From Streptomyces sp. NRRL F-5630 (GTDB lineage: Bacteria; Actinomycetota; Actinomycetes; Streptomycetales; Streptomycetaceae): 64,000 nt of DNA. Shown piece by piece: positions 33,844 to 41,966 of the stretch. The DNA is taken from positions 1 to 64,000 of the forward strand of contig NZ_JOGO01000025.1 in assembly GCF_000719475.1 (NCBI RefSeq), in the 5' to 3' direction. The first letter of the stretch is position 1. Each line of letters begins with the position of its first letter. Under the pieces are notes generated by a model that ran no database searches, was not told the DNA's origin, and worked only from the letters and a program-made list of their open reading frames with translations. The position numbers and the translations under genes are program-made.

Positions 33844-34583
33844 GCAGACCCGACCCCATCCAGGCTCCGGGCACCGACGAGGCACTGTGGCGGGCCTGGG
33901 AGGGGTGGGCGGAACTGCCGCAGGCCGTGCTGCCGCAAGGGCCCGTCGTGGTGGTCGCCGCGCACCCCGACGACGAGGTGCTCGGCGCGGGCGGCGCGCT
34001 CGCGATGCTCGCCGCCGCCGGGCGGCCGCTCACCGTCGTCACCGTCACCGACGGGGAGGGCTCGCACCCGCGCACCCGCGTGCTGCGGCCACCGGCCCTC
34101 GCCGCCCGCCGCGCGGGGGAACTGCGCGCGGCGCTCGCCCGGCTCGGCGCCTCGTCGGCCCGCACCGTCCGCCTGCGGGTGCCCGACACGGCCGTCGCCG
34201 CGCACGAGGAGGAGGTGCGCCGGGCGCTCGTCCCGCTCACGGAGGGCGCCGCGCTCGTCCTCGCGCCGTGGACCGGCGACGTCCACGCCGACCACGAGGC
34301 GACCGGCCGCGCCGCGCGCGCCGCCGCGCGCGAGACGGGCGCCCCCTCCGCCGCCTACCCGGTCTGGATGTGGCACTGGGCCCGCCCCGGCGATCCCCGC
34401 GTGCCCTGGCACCGCGCCAGGCGCCTGGACCTGCCCGCCGACGTCCGCGCGCGCAAGCGCGAGGCCGTGGCCTGCTTCCGGAGCCAGATCGCCCCGCTCG
34501 GCCCGGCCCCCGAGGACGCCGCGATCCTGCCGCCGGAGGAACTCGCCCATCACGTACGCGACTTCGAAGTGTGGTTCGCATGA
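33840..34583 (+). CDS. PIG-L family deacetylase
   Basis: A 247-residue zinc-dependent deacetylase of the PIG-L/MshB family. The metal motif AHPDDE is at residues 41-46, a second ligand region is DVHADHEATG, and a C-terminal RKREAVACFRSQI helix follows. The family removes acetyl from GlcNAc-containing compounds (mycothiol, GPI, bacillithiol precursors). It overlaps both neighbours by four bases. In this operon it likely unmasks an amine for the methyltransferase encoded next. Confidence 0.87.
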   Translation: MSRPDPIQAPGTDEALWRAWEGWAELPQAVLPQGPVVVVAAHPDDEVLGAGGALAMLAAAGRPLTVVTVTDGEGSHPRTRVLRPPALAARRAGELRAALARLGASSARTVRLRVPDTAVAAHEEEVRRALVPLTEGAALVLAPWTGDVHADHEATGRAARAAARETGAPSAAYPVWMWHWARPGDPRVPWHRARRLDLPADVRARKREAVACFRSQIAPLGPAPEDAAILPPEELAHHVRDFEVWFA

Positions 34584-35197
34584 GCACTCCCGCCGGTTAC
34601 TTCACCGCCATGTACGACGGCGCCGAGGACCCCTGGGGCCTGCGCAGCCGCTGGTACGAGGAGCGCAAGTACGCCCTCACGCTCGCGGCCCTGCCCCGGC
34701 CCCGTTTCCGCCGGGCCTTCGAACCGGGCTGCTCGGTGGGCGAGCTGACCCGGCGGCTCGCGGGCCGCTGCGAGCGGCTGCTCGCCACCGACCGCGTCCC
34801 GGAGGCCGTCGAGCGGGCCCGCGAGGCCACGCGAGGGCTCGACCACGTCGAGGTCGCCCGGCTCACCGTGCCCGAGGAGTGGCCGGAGGGCGCGTTCGAC
34901 CTCGTCGTCCTCTCCGAACTCCTCTACTACTTCGACGCCCCGGCCCTCGACCTCCTCCTGAGCCGCACGGTGGACTCCCTCACCCCCGGTGGCACCCTCG
35001 TCACCGTCCACTGGGACCACCCCGTGCCGGAACACCGCCTGACCGGGACGGAACTGACCGACCGCCTCGCCCGCGAGGAGGGGCTCGCCCTCCGGCTCGA
35101 CCACCGCGAGGAGGACTTCGTGCTCCAGACCTTCACCCGCCGGGTCCCGGGCGAGCCGCTGCCGCCGTCCCCCGCCGCGTACGAAGGACTCGTGTGA
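34580..35197 (+). CDS. NodS-like SAM-dependent methyltransferase
   Basis: A 205-residue class I methyltransferase. The SAM-binding motif I is FEPGCSVGELTRRLA, motif II is LLATDRVPEAVERARE, and motif IV is FDLVVLSELLYYF. The opening YFTAMYDGAEDPWGLRSRWYEERKYALTLAAL is the pattern of the NodS group, whose rhizobial member N-methylates the deacetylated glucosamine end of lipochitooligosaccharides. It starts at ATG 34580 in ATGA overlap with the deacetylase, a pairing that mirrors the deacetylate-then-methylate chemistry. Confidence 0.83.
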   Translation: MSTPAGYFTAMYDGAEDPWGLRSRWYEERKYALTLAALPRPRFRRAFEPGCSVGELTRRLAGRCERLLATDRVPEAVERAREATRGLDHVEVARLTVPEEWPEGAFDLVVLSELLYYFDAPALDLLLSRTVDSLTPGGTLVTVHWDHPVPEHRLTGTELTDRLAREEGLALRLDHREEDFVLQTFTRRVPGEPLPPSPAAYEGLV

Positions 35198-36111
35198 GCG
35201 TCCGGCCGCCGGAGGGCGGGCCGCCGGTGACCCCCGGGCGGTACGGGCCGCACGAAGCCCCCACCTCGCACGGCACCCCCGCGCCGCACGGAGCCCCCGT
35301 ACCGTACGGAACCCCCGCGCCGTGCCGAGGTGCCTCCCCGTACGCCCCCCGTGCCGCGCGCGACCTCGCGGCCCTCGCCGTCGTCGTCCCCGCCCACGAC
35401 GAGGAGGCGCTGCTCCCGCACGCCCTCGCCGCCCTGCGCCGCGCCGCCCGGCACCCGGCCCTGCCCGTCCGGGCGCGGGTGCGGGTCGTGGTCGTCGCCG
35501 ACGCCTGCGCCGACGCGACGGCGGAACTCGCCCACGCGGCCGGCGCCCATGTCGTCCGGATCGACGCCCGCAACCCGGGGCGGGCACGCGCCGCCGGGGC
35601 CGCCGCCGCGCTCGGCCTGTTCGGCGAGTCCCCGGCACGCGTGTGGCTCTCCTCGACCGACGCCGACAGCCGCGTCCCCGCGGACTGGCTCGCCAGGCAA
35701 TGGCGTTGGGGAGCGCGCGGCTGGGAGGCCGTCGTCGGCACCGTCCAGCCGCTGGGCGGTGATCCCGCCCTCGCCGGGCTGCTCCACCGCGAGGCGGTCC
35801 GGTACCGCGAGGCGGGAGGCGCGCGGCACCCGCACGTCCACGGCGCCAACCTCGGGGTACGCGCCGACGCCTACCTCGGCGTCGGCGGCTTCCCGCCGCT
35901 CGCGACGGGCGAGGACCACGCCCTCGTCCGCGCCCTGGAGGCGGGCGGCCACCGCGTCCTGCGCACCCGGCGCTCCCCCGTGGCCACCTCGGCCCGCCTG
36001 CGTCCGCGCGCGAGCGGCGGTTACGGCGCACGGCTGGCCCGGCTCGCCGCAGTGGAGGGCGCGAAGCCGCCGCGGGGAGCGGCGCCCGTACCGGGGGCGG
36101 AGCCCGCGTAG
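35194..36111 (+). CDS. Family 2 glycosyltransferase
   Basis: A 305-residue GT2 enzyme. The nucleotide-binding start is LAALAVVVPAHDEEALLPHAL, the DxD-type motif is SSTDADSRVP, and an acceptor-side HGANLGVRADAYLGVGGFPPL...GEDHAL block follows. The first 50 residues are a Pro/His/Gly-rich stretch with repeats (HGTPAPHGAPVPYGTPAP). GTG 35194 overlaps the methyltransferase stop (GTGA). No membrane segments are seen, so it is probably cytosolic. It ends 18 bases from the convergent decarboxylase gene. Confidence 0.83.
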   Translation: MSVRPPEGGPPVTPGRYGPHEAPTSHGTPAPHGAPVPYGTPAPCRGASPYAPRAARDLAALAVVVPAHDEEALLPHALAALRRAARHPALPVRARVRVVVVADACADATAELAHAAGAHVVRIDARNPGRARAAGAAAALGLFGESPARVWLSSTDADSRVPADWLARQWRWGARGWEAVVGTVQPLGGDPALAGLLHREAVRYREAGGARHPHVHGANLGVRADAYLGVGGFPPLATGEDHALVRALEAGGHRVLRTRRSPVATSARLRPRASGGYGARLARLAAVEGAKPPRGAAPVPGAEPA

Positions 36112-36129
36112 GCCGTACGGACGCGGTGG

Positions 36130-37605
36130 CTACTCCGCCACCACCCGTACCGTCCTCAGCGAGGTGTCCACCGCGTCCGGGAGGTTCATCCCCGCCGCGA
36201 TGCCCGTGCGCAGGTAGTGCGGGAGCGGCGCGGTGAGACGTTCGCCGGGGAGCGCCGCGGGGATGCCGGGCGGGTACGGCGTGAGCATCTCGGCGGTGAC
36301 GCGGCCCGCCGCCTCCGCCACGGGAACGTCCTCGACAGGACCGAAGTAGGCGTCCCTCGGCAGCATCACCTGTTCCAGGCGGAGTTGCTCCGGGGCCGGG
36401 ACGGCGACCTCCGGGCCGGAGCCGAGCGTCGGCGCCTCCGCGGCGAGGGCGCGCAGGGCGGTAAGGAGCGGCTGTGTCGTGGACGCGTCGTCGGCATGGG
36501 TGAGCTGCGTGCTGATACGGCGGTGGTCGGCCAGGTGCGCGTCGACTCCGTACCGTTCGCGCAGCCGGTCGGCGGCGCGGTAGCCGCTCGTGCCGAGCCC
36601 CGAGACGTCGATGACGACCGGGAGCGGGTCGAAGTCGTGGCCGAGCCCCGGGCCGCGGAAGTCGGCACGCCCGTGCACGTGCAGCCCGTCGATCGCGTCG
36701 ATCGCGGCCCGCACCTCCGCCGCCCTGTCGAGCGCCGCGCCCAGCAACGCCCTTCCGTGCAGCTTCATTTGACGGCGCCACCCGTCCATCCCCGCGTACA
36801 GCAGGACGGACGGGCTCGTCGTGCCGAGCAGATCGGCCCGCGAGGCGAGGACCGCCGGGTCGACGAGATCGCCGCCGAGGTGGAAGACGGAGCCCTGTTC
36901 GAGGCCGCTGCCCATCTTGTGGATGCTCGTCACGCACACGTCCGCGCCCGCGTCCATCGCCCAGCCGGGCAGGTCCGGGTGGAAGGGCAGGTGGGCGCCC
37001 CACGCCTCGTCCACGACGAGCGGCTTGCCACGCGCGTGGCAGATCTCCGCGAGCGCGCGCAGGTCCGCCGTCGCGCCGTACGGCGTCGGGCTCGTGACGA
37101 GCGCGCCCCTCGCGTCGGGGTGCGCGGCGAACGCGGCCTCGTACGCGGCGGGCGCGGGCGGGTGCGCGAGGTGACGCTCGCGGTCCCACTGCGGCTCGAC
37201 CCACACCGGCCGCACCACCGAGACGATGAGCCCCGAGACCACCGACTTGTGCGCGTCGCGTCCGATGAGGAGCTTCTCGTGCGGACCGGCGACGGACAGG
37301 ATCGCCGCCTTGACCGAGAGGGAACTCCCGCACGTGGAGAAGAACGTGTGCGCGGCGTGCACCGCGTCCGCCATCAGCGCCTCGGCCCGTTCCAGGACCC
37401 GCCCCCGGGTGCGCCGGTCGTCGAGCCCTCCCGAGGCGAGGACATCGCTGTGGAACACGGCGTCGCCGAGCAGCCGCCGCACCTCCGGGTCGGTGCCTCT
37501 GGCCTGCTTGTGCCCCGGTGGGGTGAAGGACAGCTCACCCCGCTGGTGGTACGCGGCCAGTGCTTCGAGGACGGGTGCCTGCCGGTGATCGGGTCGCTGG
37601 GACAT
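36130..37605 (-). CDS. Orn/Lys/Arg decarboxylase-family PLP enzyme
   Basis: A 491-residue fold-type I PLP enzyme of the short (wingless) arginine/lysine/ornithine decarboxylase group. The PLP Lys230 is in SIHKMGSG, the phosphate/ring contact STCGSS is at 90-95, and Asp199 in VVDEAWGAH binds the pyridine nitrogen. The C-terminal TPYPPGIP motif is characteristic. Product would be a diamine such as cadaverine or agmatine. It is monocistronic and convergent with the GT2 gene. The start is ATG 37605. Confidence 0.87.
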   Translation of the reverse strand: MSQRPDHRQAPVLEALAAYHQRGELSFTPPGHKQARGTDPEVRRLLGDAVFHSDVLASGGLDDRRTRGRVLERAEALMADAVHAAHTFFSTCGSSLSVKAAILSVAGPHEKLLIGRDAHKSVVSGLIVSVVRPVWVEPQWDRERHLAHPPAPAAYEAAFAAHPDARGALVTSPTPYGATADLRALAEICHARGKPLVVDEAWGAHLPFHPDLPGWAMDAGADVCVTSIHKMGSGLEQGSVFHLGGDLVDPAVLASRADLLGTTSPSVLLYAGMDGWRRQMKLHGRALLGAALDRAAEVRAAIDAIDGLHVHGRADFRGPGLGHDFDPLPVVIDVSGLGTSGYRAADRLRERYGVDAHLADHRRISTQLTHADDASTTQPLLTALRALAAEAPTLGSGPEVAVPAPEQLRLEQVMLPRDAYFGPVEDVPVAEAAGRVTAEMLTPYPPGIPAALPGERLTAPLPHYLRTGIAAGMNLPDAVDTSLRTVRVVAE

Positions 37606-37796
37606 GTGCCTCCTGTTCCCCGGGCCCGTCGCGGGGAAGCAGCCGATGAGCCGAGCGGCGGACAGGGCCGCCCCGCACGGTCCCCGGTTCGCCGGTACGT
37701 CCGCCGCGCCTTCCGGCGCGCCACCGCACGCGGCCCCCTCCCGCCCCCGAACCTGGGCGGGCCCCCGAGGAGCCGCCCGAGGAGAGGACGACCGCC

Positions 37797-38438
37797 ATGA
37801 CCCCGCCCCCAGCAGCACCCCACGGGCCCGAGGAGTCGCACACCCCCGGCCGCACGGACGCGGCCCCCGGCGACCCTGGCTCTTCGCGCCGCCCCGGCGC
37901 CTCCAGCGCCCCGGGCAGCTCCGGCACCCCCGGCCGCAGCGAGACCCGGGAGGAACGGGCCGACCGCAAGTGGGCCGACCTGCTCCAGGAGCTGCGCGTC
38001 GCGCAGACGGGCGTGCAGATCCTCTTCGGCTTCCTCCTCACCGTCGTCTTCCAGCAGCGGTTCCCCACGCTCTCGCACACCGACCGCACGATCTACGTCG
38101 TGACCGTCGTGCTCGGGGCCGCGACCACCGGCGCGCTCGTCGCCCCCGTCTCCTTCCACCGCCTGCTCTCCGGGCAACGACTCAAGCCGGAGATGGTCCG
38201 CTGGGCGGGGCGGCTCACGCTCGTGGGGCTCGTCCTGCTCCTCGCGACCATGGCCTCCTCGATGCTGCTCATCCTGCGGGTCGTCGTCTCGCCCCACGAC
38301 ACCGCGCTGTGGCTCGTCGCGGGGATCGCCGCGTGGTTCGCGCTGTGCTGGTTCGCCTTGCCCGCCTGGGCGCGGCACGTGGCGCGGCGCGAGCGGGGCG
38401 TCGCGAAAGGTGACGAGGATGGCGCTGAGGGGGAATGA
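37797..38438 (+). CDS. DUF6328 family membrane protein
   Basis: A 213-residue protein. The first 60 residues are Pro/Ser/Gly-rich and disordered. The rest reads WADLLQELRVAQTGVQILFGFLLTVVFQQRF then four membrane segments, the pattern I know from DUF6328 proteins of actinomycetes. Function is unknown. AGGAGAGGA lies upstream of ATG 37797. It is divergent from the decarboxylase gene. Confidence 0.72.
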   Translation: MTPPPAAPHGPEESHTPGRTDAAPGDPGSSRRPGASSAPGSSGTPGRSETREERADRKWADLLQELRVAQTGVQILFGFLLTVVFQQRFPTLSHTDRTIYVVTVVLGAATTGALVAPVSFHRLLSGQRLKPEMVRWAGRLTLVGLVLLLATMASSMLLILRVVVSPHDTALWLVAGIAAWFALCWFALPAWARHVARRERGVAKGDEDGAEGE

Positions 38439-38528
38439 GGCTCCCGTGGGGCGCCGCGAACGGCCCCCGCATCCTTTGCACACATCCCGTGCGCCGGGGC
38501 ACACTCCGAAGTGAGGTCAGGAGGTTTT

Positions 38529-39011
38529 GTGAGCTGTACCGACACGCCCGGCGCACCACCCGGGAGGACCGCGCCGCCGCCCGCCGCGCTCCTCGTCGCG
38601 CCCTTCGACGCGCTGGCCGACCCCGACAACGAGGCGGCCGCCGAGGCGGCCCTGCGCGAGGCCGTCGAACGCCGCCCGGCCCGGACCGTCGTGGTGCGGG
38701 TGCGGTCCCGTGTGGTGACCCCGCAGGCGCTGCGCATCCTGCTGCGCGCCGGGAACCGTACGGCGCCGGGCGGCGTGCTGCGCGTCGCCGCCGAGTACCC
38801 GGCCGCGCGGCGCGTCTTCCACCTCACGGGCTTCGTGCGCGCCCTGCACGTGGCCGCCACCGTGCCCGGCGCCGTACGGAGGGGGCGCGGCGGCCCCGTG
38901 GTACACCCGTCGCGAGCGCGGCCCCGGGTGCCCGCGCGGCGCCCACGGCGCCCGCCCGCCCCGGCCTCGGCACCACTGACCGGCCCGCCCCGAACGTTCC
39001 TCCCGCACTGA
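38529..39011 (+). CDS. STAS-like domain protein with basic tail
   Basis: A 160-residue protein. Residues 20-105 (ALLVAPFDALADPDNEAAAEAALREAV...RTVVVRVRSRVVTPQALRILLRAG...VLRVAAEYPAARRVFHLTGFVRALHV) have the alternating strand-helix pattern of STAS domains, with FHLTGF like the last helix of anti-sigma-factor antagonists. The phosphorylatable Ser is not obvious. The last 50 residues are Pro/Arg-rich. GTG 38529 is chosen because CAGGAGG lies just upstream. Confidence 0.55.
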   Translation: MSCTDTPGAPPGRTAPPPAALLVAPFDALADPDNEAAAEAALREAVERRPARTVVVRVRSRVVTPQALRILLRAGNRTAPGGVLRVAAEYPAARRVFHLTGFVRALHVAATVPGAVRRGRGGPVVHPSRARPRVPARRPRRPPAPASAPLTGPPRTFLPH

Positions 39012-39045
39012 CCGTCCTGCCCCGTCCCCCCGCCTTGGAGGCCCC

Positions 39046-39720
39046 GTGAACACGCCCGCCGCAGTCTTCGACGTGGACGGCACCCTCGTCGACACCAACC
39101 ACCTCCACGCCGTCTGCTGGTGGGAGGCGCTGCGCCAGGCCGGGCACCGGGTGCCGTTCACCGCGATCCTCAGGGCGATCGGGCTCGGCTCGGCCGACCT
39201 CCTCACGCACGTGCTCGGCGAGGACCACGACCGGGACGGCGACGCGGACATCAGCGCCGGGCACAAGGCGCTCTACGGCACGTACTACGACCGTCTCGCG
39301 CCCTTCGACCGCGCCGCCGACCTCCTGCGTCAACTCCACGTCGAAGGCTGGCCGGTCGTCCTCGCGACCTCGGCGGGCGGCCCCGAACTCGCCGCCCTGC
39401 GCGCCGCGATCGACGCGGACGACGCGATCGACGCGACCTCGAGCGCCGACGACGTGGCGGCGGGCAAACCGGCCCCCGACCCCGTGCTCCACGCCCTCGA
39501 ACAGGTCGACGCGGACCCGGCGGGTTCCGTCTTCGTCGGCGACTCGGTGTGGGACATGCGCGCGGCGGCGTCCGCGGGGCTTCACCCCATCGGGGTCCTC
39601 AGCGGCGGGGTGCCCCGCGCGGACCTCGTCGCGGCGGGCGCGCGCGAGGTGTACGAGGACGTCGCCGAGCTCTTCGCGAAGCTCGGCGACAGCGCGTTCG
39701 GGCGGCGCGCGGCGGCCTGA
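39046..39720 (+). CDS. HAD-superfamily phosphatase
   Basis: A 224-residue HAD hydrolase. Motif I is FDVDGTLVDTN (nucleophile near residue 9), motif II is LATSAGG, motif III Lys is in GKPAPDPV, and motif IV is FVGDSVWDM. The cap helices after motif I are those of beta-phosphoglucomutase/phosphoglycolate-phosphatase-like enzymes. It starts with GTG 39046 and ends at a strong bidirectional hairpin. The substrate is unknown. Confidence 0.85.
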   Translation: MNTPAAVFDVDGTLVDTNHLHAVCWWEALRQAGHRVPFTAILRAIGLGSADLLTHVLGEDHDRDGDADISAGHKALYGTYYDRLAPFDRAADLLRQLHVEGWPVVLATSAGGPELAALRAAIDADDAIDATSSADDVAAGKPAPDPVLHALEQVDADPAGSVFVGDSVWDMRAAASAGLHPIGVLSGGVPRADLVAAGAREVYEDVAELFAKLGDSAFGRRAAA

Positions 39721-39723
39721 CCC

Positions 39724-39757
39724 CCGGGCGGGCGCGCTTGCCCGCGCGCCCGCCCGG
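39724..39757. terminator. Bidirectional terminator between HAD and cupin genes
   Basis: A perfect 14-bp stem (CCGGGCGGGCGCGC and its complement) with loop TTGCCC, between two convergent stop codons at 39720 and 39778. Confidence 0.75.
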
Positions 39758-39777
39758 TGCCCGGCGTGCGGGGCGGC

Positions 39778-40404
39778 CTACTCCGGTGTCGCGGGGAGCG
39801 CGTACAGGCCGGGCAGGTTGACGACGACCGCCTCCTGCGTGCTGCGCGCGATGACAACGACGGCCTCCCCCTCGGGATCGGGGTTCTCCTCGCGGTGGGG
39901 CACGTAGGGCGGCACGAAGACGTAGTCGCCGGGGGAGGTGCGCAGCCGCACCTCCTCCGGGGCCGCGCCGGAGTCGTCGAGGAACACGAACTCCGGGTGC
40001 CCGGACACCACGTAGATCGCGGTCTCCGAGGCGCCGTGGTGGTGGTCGGAACTCGCGGTCGAGGGGGCCACGTGCGTCTGGCCCATCCACAGCTTCTCGG
40101 AGCCGACGGCCCTGCCGCTCACCGCCGCGAACCGCCGCATCCCCCCGGTCTGCGCGGTGTCACCGTCGAGCGCGTCGGCGCGGATGTGGTGCAGCCGGGT
40201 GCGCAACGGGGCGACGGGGCCCGGCGGTCGCTCGTGCAGATGCGGGTGGAAGCCCTCGCCCGCGACCGTCTCGCCGGAGCTGGCCCCGCCCGCGATGGTC
40301 CCGCCCGGGCTCGTCCCGCCCGGGCTCGTCTCGCACGGGGTGGTCCCGCCCCGTGGTGTCTCGCCGGAAAAGGTCTCGCCGGGGCTGGTCGGCTGCTCGC
40401 TCAT
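39778..40404 (-). CDS. Cupin-domain protein with Gly/Thr-rich N-terminal repeats
   Basis: A 208-residue protein. Residues 1-50 are degenerate SPGGT / SGET-like repeats. Residues 95-200 form a cupin: HVAPSTASSDHHHGASETAIYVVSG is motif 1 with His ligands and Glu, and GDYVFVPPYVPHREEN is motif 2. Such cupins are seen as metal-dependent dioxygenases or sensors. The promoter (TTGACA, 18 bp, TAGCTT) lies only 7 bases from the ATG, which suggests a leaderless mRNA, and it overlaps the presumed Rrf2 operator. It is divergent from the Rrf2 gene. Confidence 0.8.
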   Translation of the reverse strand: MSEQPTSPGETFSGETPRGGTTPCETSPGGTSPGGTIAGGASSGETVAGEGFHPHLHERPPGPVAPLRTRLHHIRADALDGDTAQTGGMRRFAAVSGRAVGSEKLWMGQTHVAPSTASSDHHHGASETAIYVVSGHPEFVFLDDSGAAPEEVRLRTSPGDYVFVPPYVPHREENPDPEGEAVVVIARSTQEAVVVNLPGLYALPATPE

Positions 40405-40411
40405 GGCCCGG

Positions 40412-40454
40412 AAGCTAGAGCCGCGCGAGAAAGGATGTCAAGAGGTGTCCAATG
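40412..40454 (-). promoter_or_regulatory. Cupin promoter with Rrf2-type operator
   Basis: On the minus strand: CATTGGACACCTCTTGACA (40454-40436) carries the -35 TTGACA. After an 18-bp spacer comes TAGCTT (40417-40412), 7 bases before ATG 40404. The core AGGTGTCCAWTG recurs at the leader-peptide promoter at 41845-41857. Confidence 0.65.
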
Positions 40455-40542
40455 CTGTTCACCTGCGGCAACAATCGCCAGCAGGGCGGAATGGCCGTCC
40501 CGTCCGGGACCGGTAGGCATCGCGGCCGTGCATGATGGGGTC

Positions 40543-40998
40543 ATGCATATCTCCGCGAAGGCGGACTACGCCGCGCGAGCCCTCGTCGAACTCGCCTCCC
40601 ACCCCGAACACCCGCTGACCTGCGAGGCGATGGCCTCCTCGCAGGGCATCCCGTTCCGCTTCCTCAAGTCGGTCGTCGCGGAGTTGCGCCGGGCCGGGCT
40701 CGTCCGCAGCCAGCGCGGCTGCGAGGGCGGCTACTGGCTCGGCAGACCCGCCGAGGAGATAAGCCTCCTCGACGTGGTGCGCGCCGTGGACGGGGAGGTC
40801 CTGACCGTGCGCGGCGCCGCGCCCGCCCACCTCGCCTACCCGGGACCCGCCGCCGGTCTCCCCGGACTGTGGCGCACGCTGGAGGAGCGGACCCGCGACC
40901 TCCTCGGCGGCGTGAGCCTCGCCTCGCTCGCCGCCGGGGCACCGCGGGAGCGCCCCCTCGCCGCCGTCCCCGGGCTCGCGGAGGGGAGCACCGTGTGA
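40543..40998 (+). CDS. Rrf2-family transcriptional regulator
   Basis: A 151-residue Rrf2/BadM regulator. MHISAKADYAARALVELA starts the winged helix, and IPFRFLKSVVAELRRAGLVRSQRGCEGGYWLGRPAEEISLLDVVRAVDG is the recognition helix and wing. The three-Cys [Fe-S] cluster motif of IscR/NsrR is absent (Cys only in TCEAM and RGCEGG), so it is closer to CymR-type regulators of sulfur metabolism. Neighbouring genes fit that role. The same operator-like core lies before the cupin and before the leader peptide of the ABC operon, so those are likely targets. Confidence 0.85.
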   Translation: MHISAKADYAARALVELASHPEHPLTCEAMASSQGIPFRFLKSVVAELRRAGLVRSQRGCEGGYWLGRPAEEISLLDVVRAVDGEVLTVRGAAPAHLAYPGPAAGLPGLWRTLEERTRDLLGGVSLASLAAGAPRERPLAAVPGLAEGSTV

Positions 40999-41699
40999 AC
41001 GCCGCCCCGCCCCCACAGGTCGAAGTCACCGAGTACACCGACCCGTTGTGCCCCTGGGCCTGGGGCGCGGCGCCGCTCTTCGCCCGGCTGCGCACCGCCT
41101 GGAGCGGCGGGGCGCGCTGGCGACGGGTGTACGCGATCCTCTTCGACGAGGACGAGGAGCCCGCCCCGGACCCGGCGGCGGAGACCGCCTGGTACGCGCG
41201 GTACGTGGCCGAGGTGTGCGCGGTCACGGGCGCCTCGCACGCGCCCCGCCTCGCCCGGGTCGCGGCCACCTCCTGGCCCGCCTCCCGCGTCGCGAAGGCC
41301 GCCGAACGGCAGGGCCCGGACGTCGCGGAGGAGGTGCTGCGCCGCCTGCGCGCCTCGATGTTCGTACGGGGCGAGCCGGCCGACACCCTGCCTCTCGCCC
41401 TCGCGGCGGCGCGGGACGCGCCGGGCCTGGACGCCGCGCGGCTCGCCTCCGACGCGGCCTCGGCGGCCGTGCGCGCCGCGGTCGCCGCCGACCGCGCGGA
41501 GGCGCGCCGTCCCGTGGCGGCGGCCTTCGCGGTCGCGGACGGCGGGCCGCACCCGGGCCGCCCGAAGGAGACCCCGGCGGGGGAGTGGCGCTACGCGCTC
41601 CCGACCCTGCGCCTGCGCGGGCCGGGCGGCGACGTGCTCGTCCCCGGCTGGCGGCCGGAGGAGGCGTACGAGACGGCCCTGCGGACCGTACGAGGCTGA
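40995..41699 (+). CDS. DsbA-family thioredoxin-fold protein
   Basis: A 234-residue cytoplasmic DsbA/HCCA-isomerase-like protein. VEVTEYTDPLCPWAWGAAPLFARL is the start of the thioredoxin fold with a single Cys (CPWAWG, not CxxC). An all-helical insertion follows, then GEWRYALPTLRL. Related FrnE-like proteins are thiol or glutathione-type transferases and isomerases. GTG 40995 overlaps the Rrf2 stop, so both are made from one mRNA. A thiol-handling role fits the sulfur theme of the locus. Confidence 0.75.
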   Translation: MNAAPPPQVEVTEYTDPLCPWAWGAAPLFARLRTAWSGGARWRRVYAILFDEDEEPAPDPAAETAWYARYVAEVCAVTGASHAPRLARVAATSWPASRVAKAAERQGPDVAEEVLRRLRASMFVRGEPADTLPLALAAARDAPGLDAARLASDAASAAVRAAVAADRAEARRPVAAAFAVADGGPHPGRPKETPAGEWRYALPTLRLRGPGGDVLVPGWRPEEAYETALRTVRG

Positions 41700-41836
41700 C
41701 CGCACCGGAACAACGGGGAGTGCCCTCAGTGCGCGCCCCCGACCGGCCTGCCCCTCGCCCGCGCGCCGCCGGTCCTCCCGCTCTCCGCCGCCCACCCGTG
41801 AGCCGCCCGAACTCCCGGCCCCGTCCCGCCCGATGA

Positions 41837-41884
41837 GACACCTCAAGGTGTCCATTGACAGCCCGGGCGCGGCGCCCGCAGGAT
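41837..41884 (+). promoter_or_regulatory. Promoter and Rrf2-type operator of the organosulfur operon
   Basis: The palindrome GACACCT-CA-AGGTGTC (41837-41852) is followed by CATTGACA, which contains the -35 TTGACA (41855-41860). After an 18-bp spacer comes CAGGAT (41879-41884). The leader-peptide ATG lies 8 bases downstream, so transcription should start at or next to the A of the ATG. The core matches the cupin promoter. Confidence 0.7.
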
Positions 41885-41891
41885 GTGGGGC

Positions 41892-41966
41892 ATGCACACG
41901 ACTCACCCCGGTGTGGTGTGCCGCTACGTGGACCTGCGGCGCACTTCCAGCGCCCTCTGTCGCTGA
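41892..41966 (+). CDS. 24-residue putative leader peptide (sulfur-responsive type)
   Basis: ATG 41892 to TGA 41964-41966. It ends VDLRRTSSALCR and has two Cys (positions 10 and 23). This (H/Y)VDLxRxxSALC ending is the pattern of the short putative leader peptides found before cysteine, sulfate and sulfonate genes in actinomycetes. No Shine-Dalgarno site precedes it, and the promoter -10 is 8 bases upstream, so it is probably translated from a leaderless mRNA. It lies 235 bases before the binding-protein gene of the ABC importer. Ribosome behaviour at the Cys codons could couple cysteine supply to operon expression. That mechanism is inference from polycysteine attenuators in mycobacteria. Confidence 0.78.
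   Translation: MHTTHPGVVCRYVDLRRTSSALCR

Noticed and set aside
36112..36129. 18-bp gap between convergent GT2 and decarboxylase genes as a possible regulated overlap
   Set aside because: Short convergent spacing is common in Streptomyces and no hairpin or other signal is visible within it.
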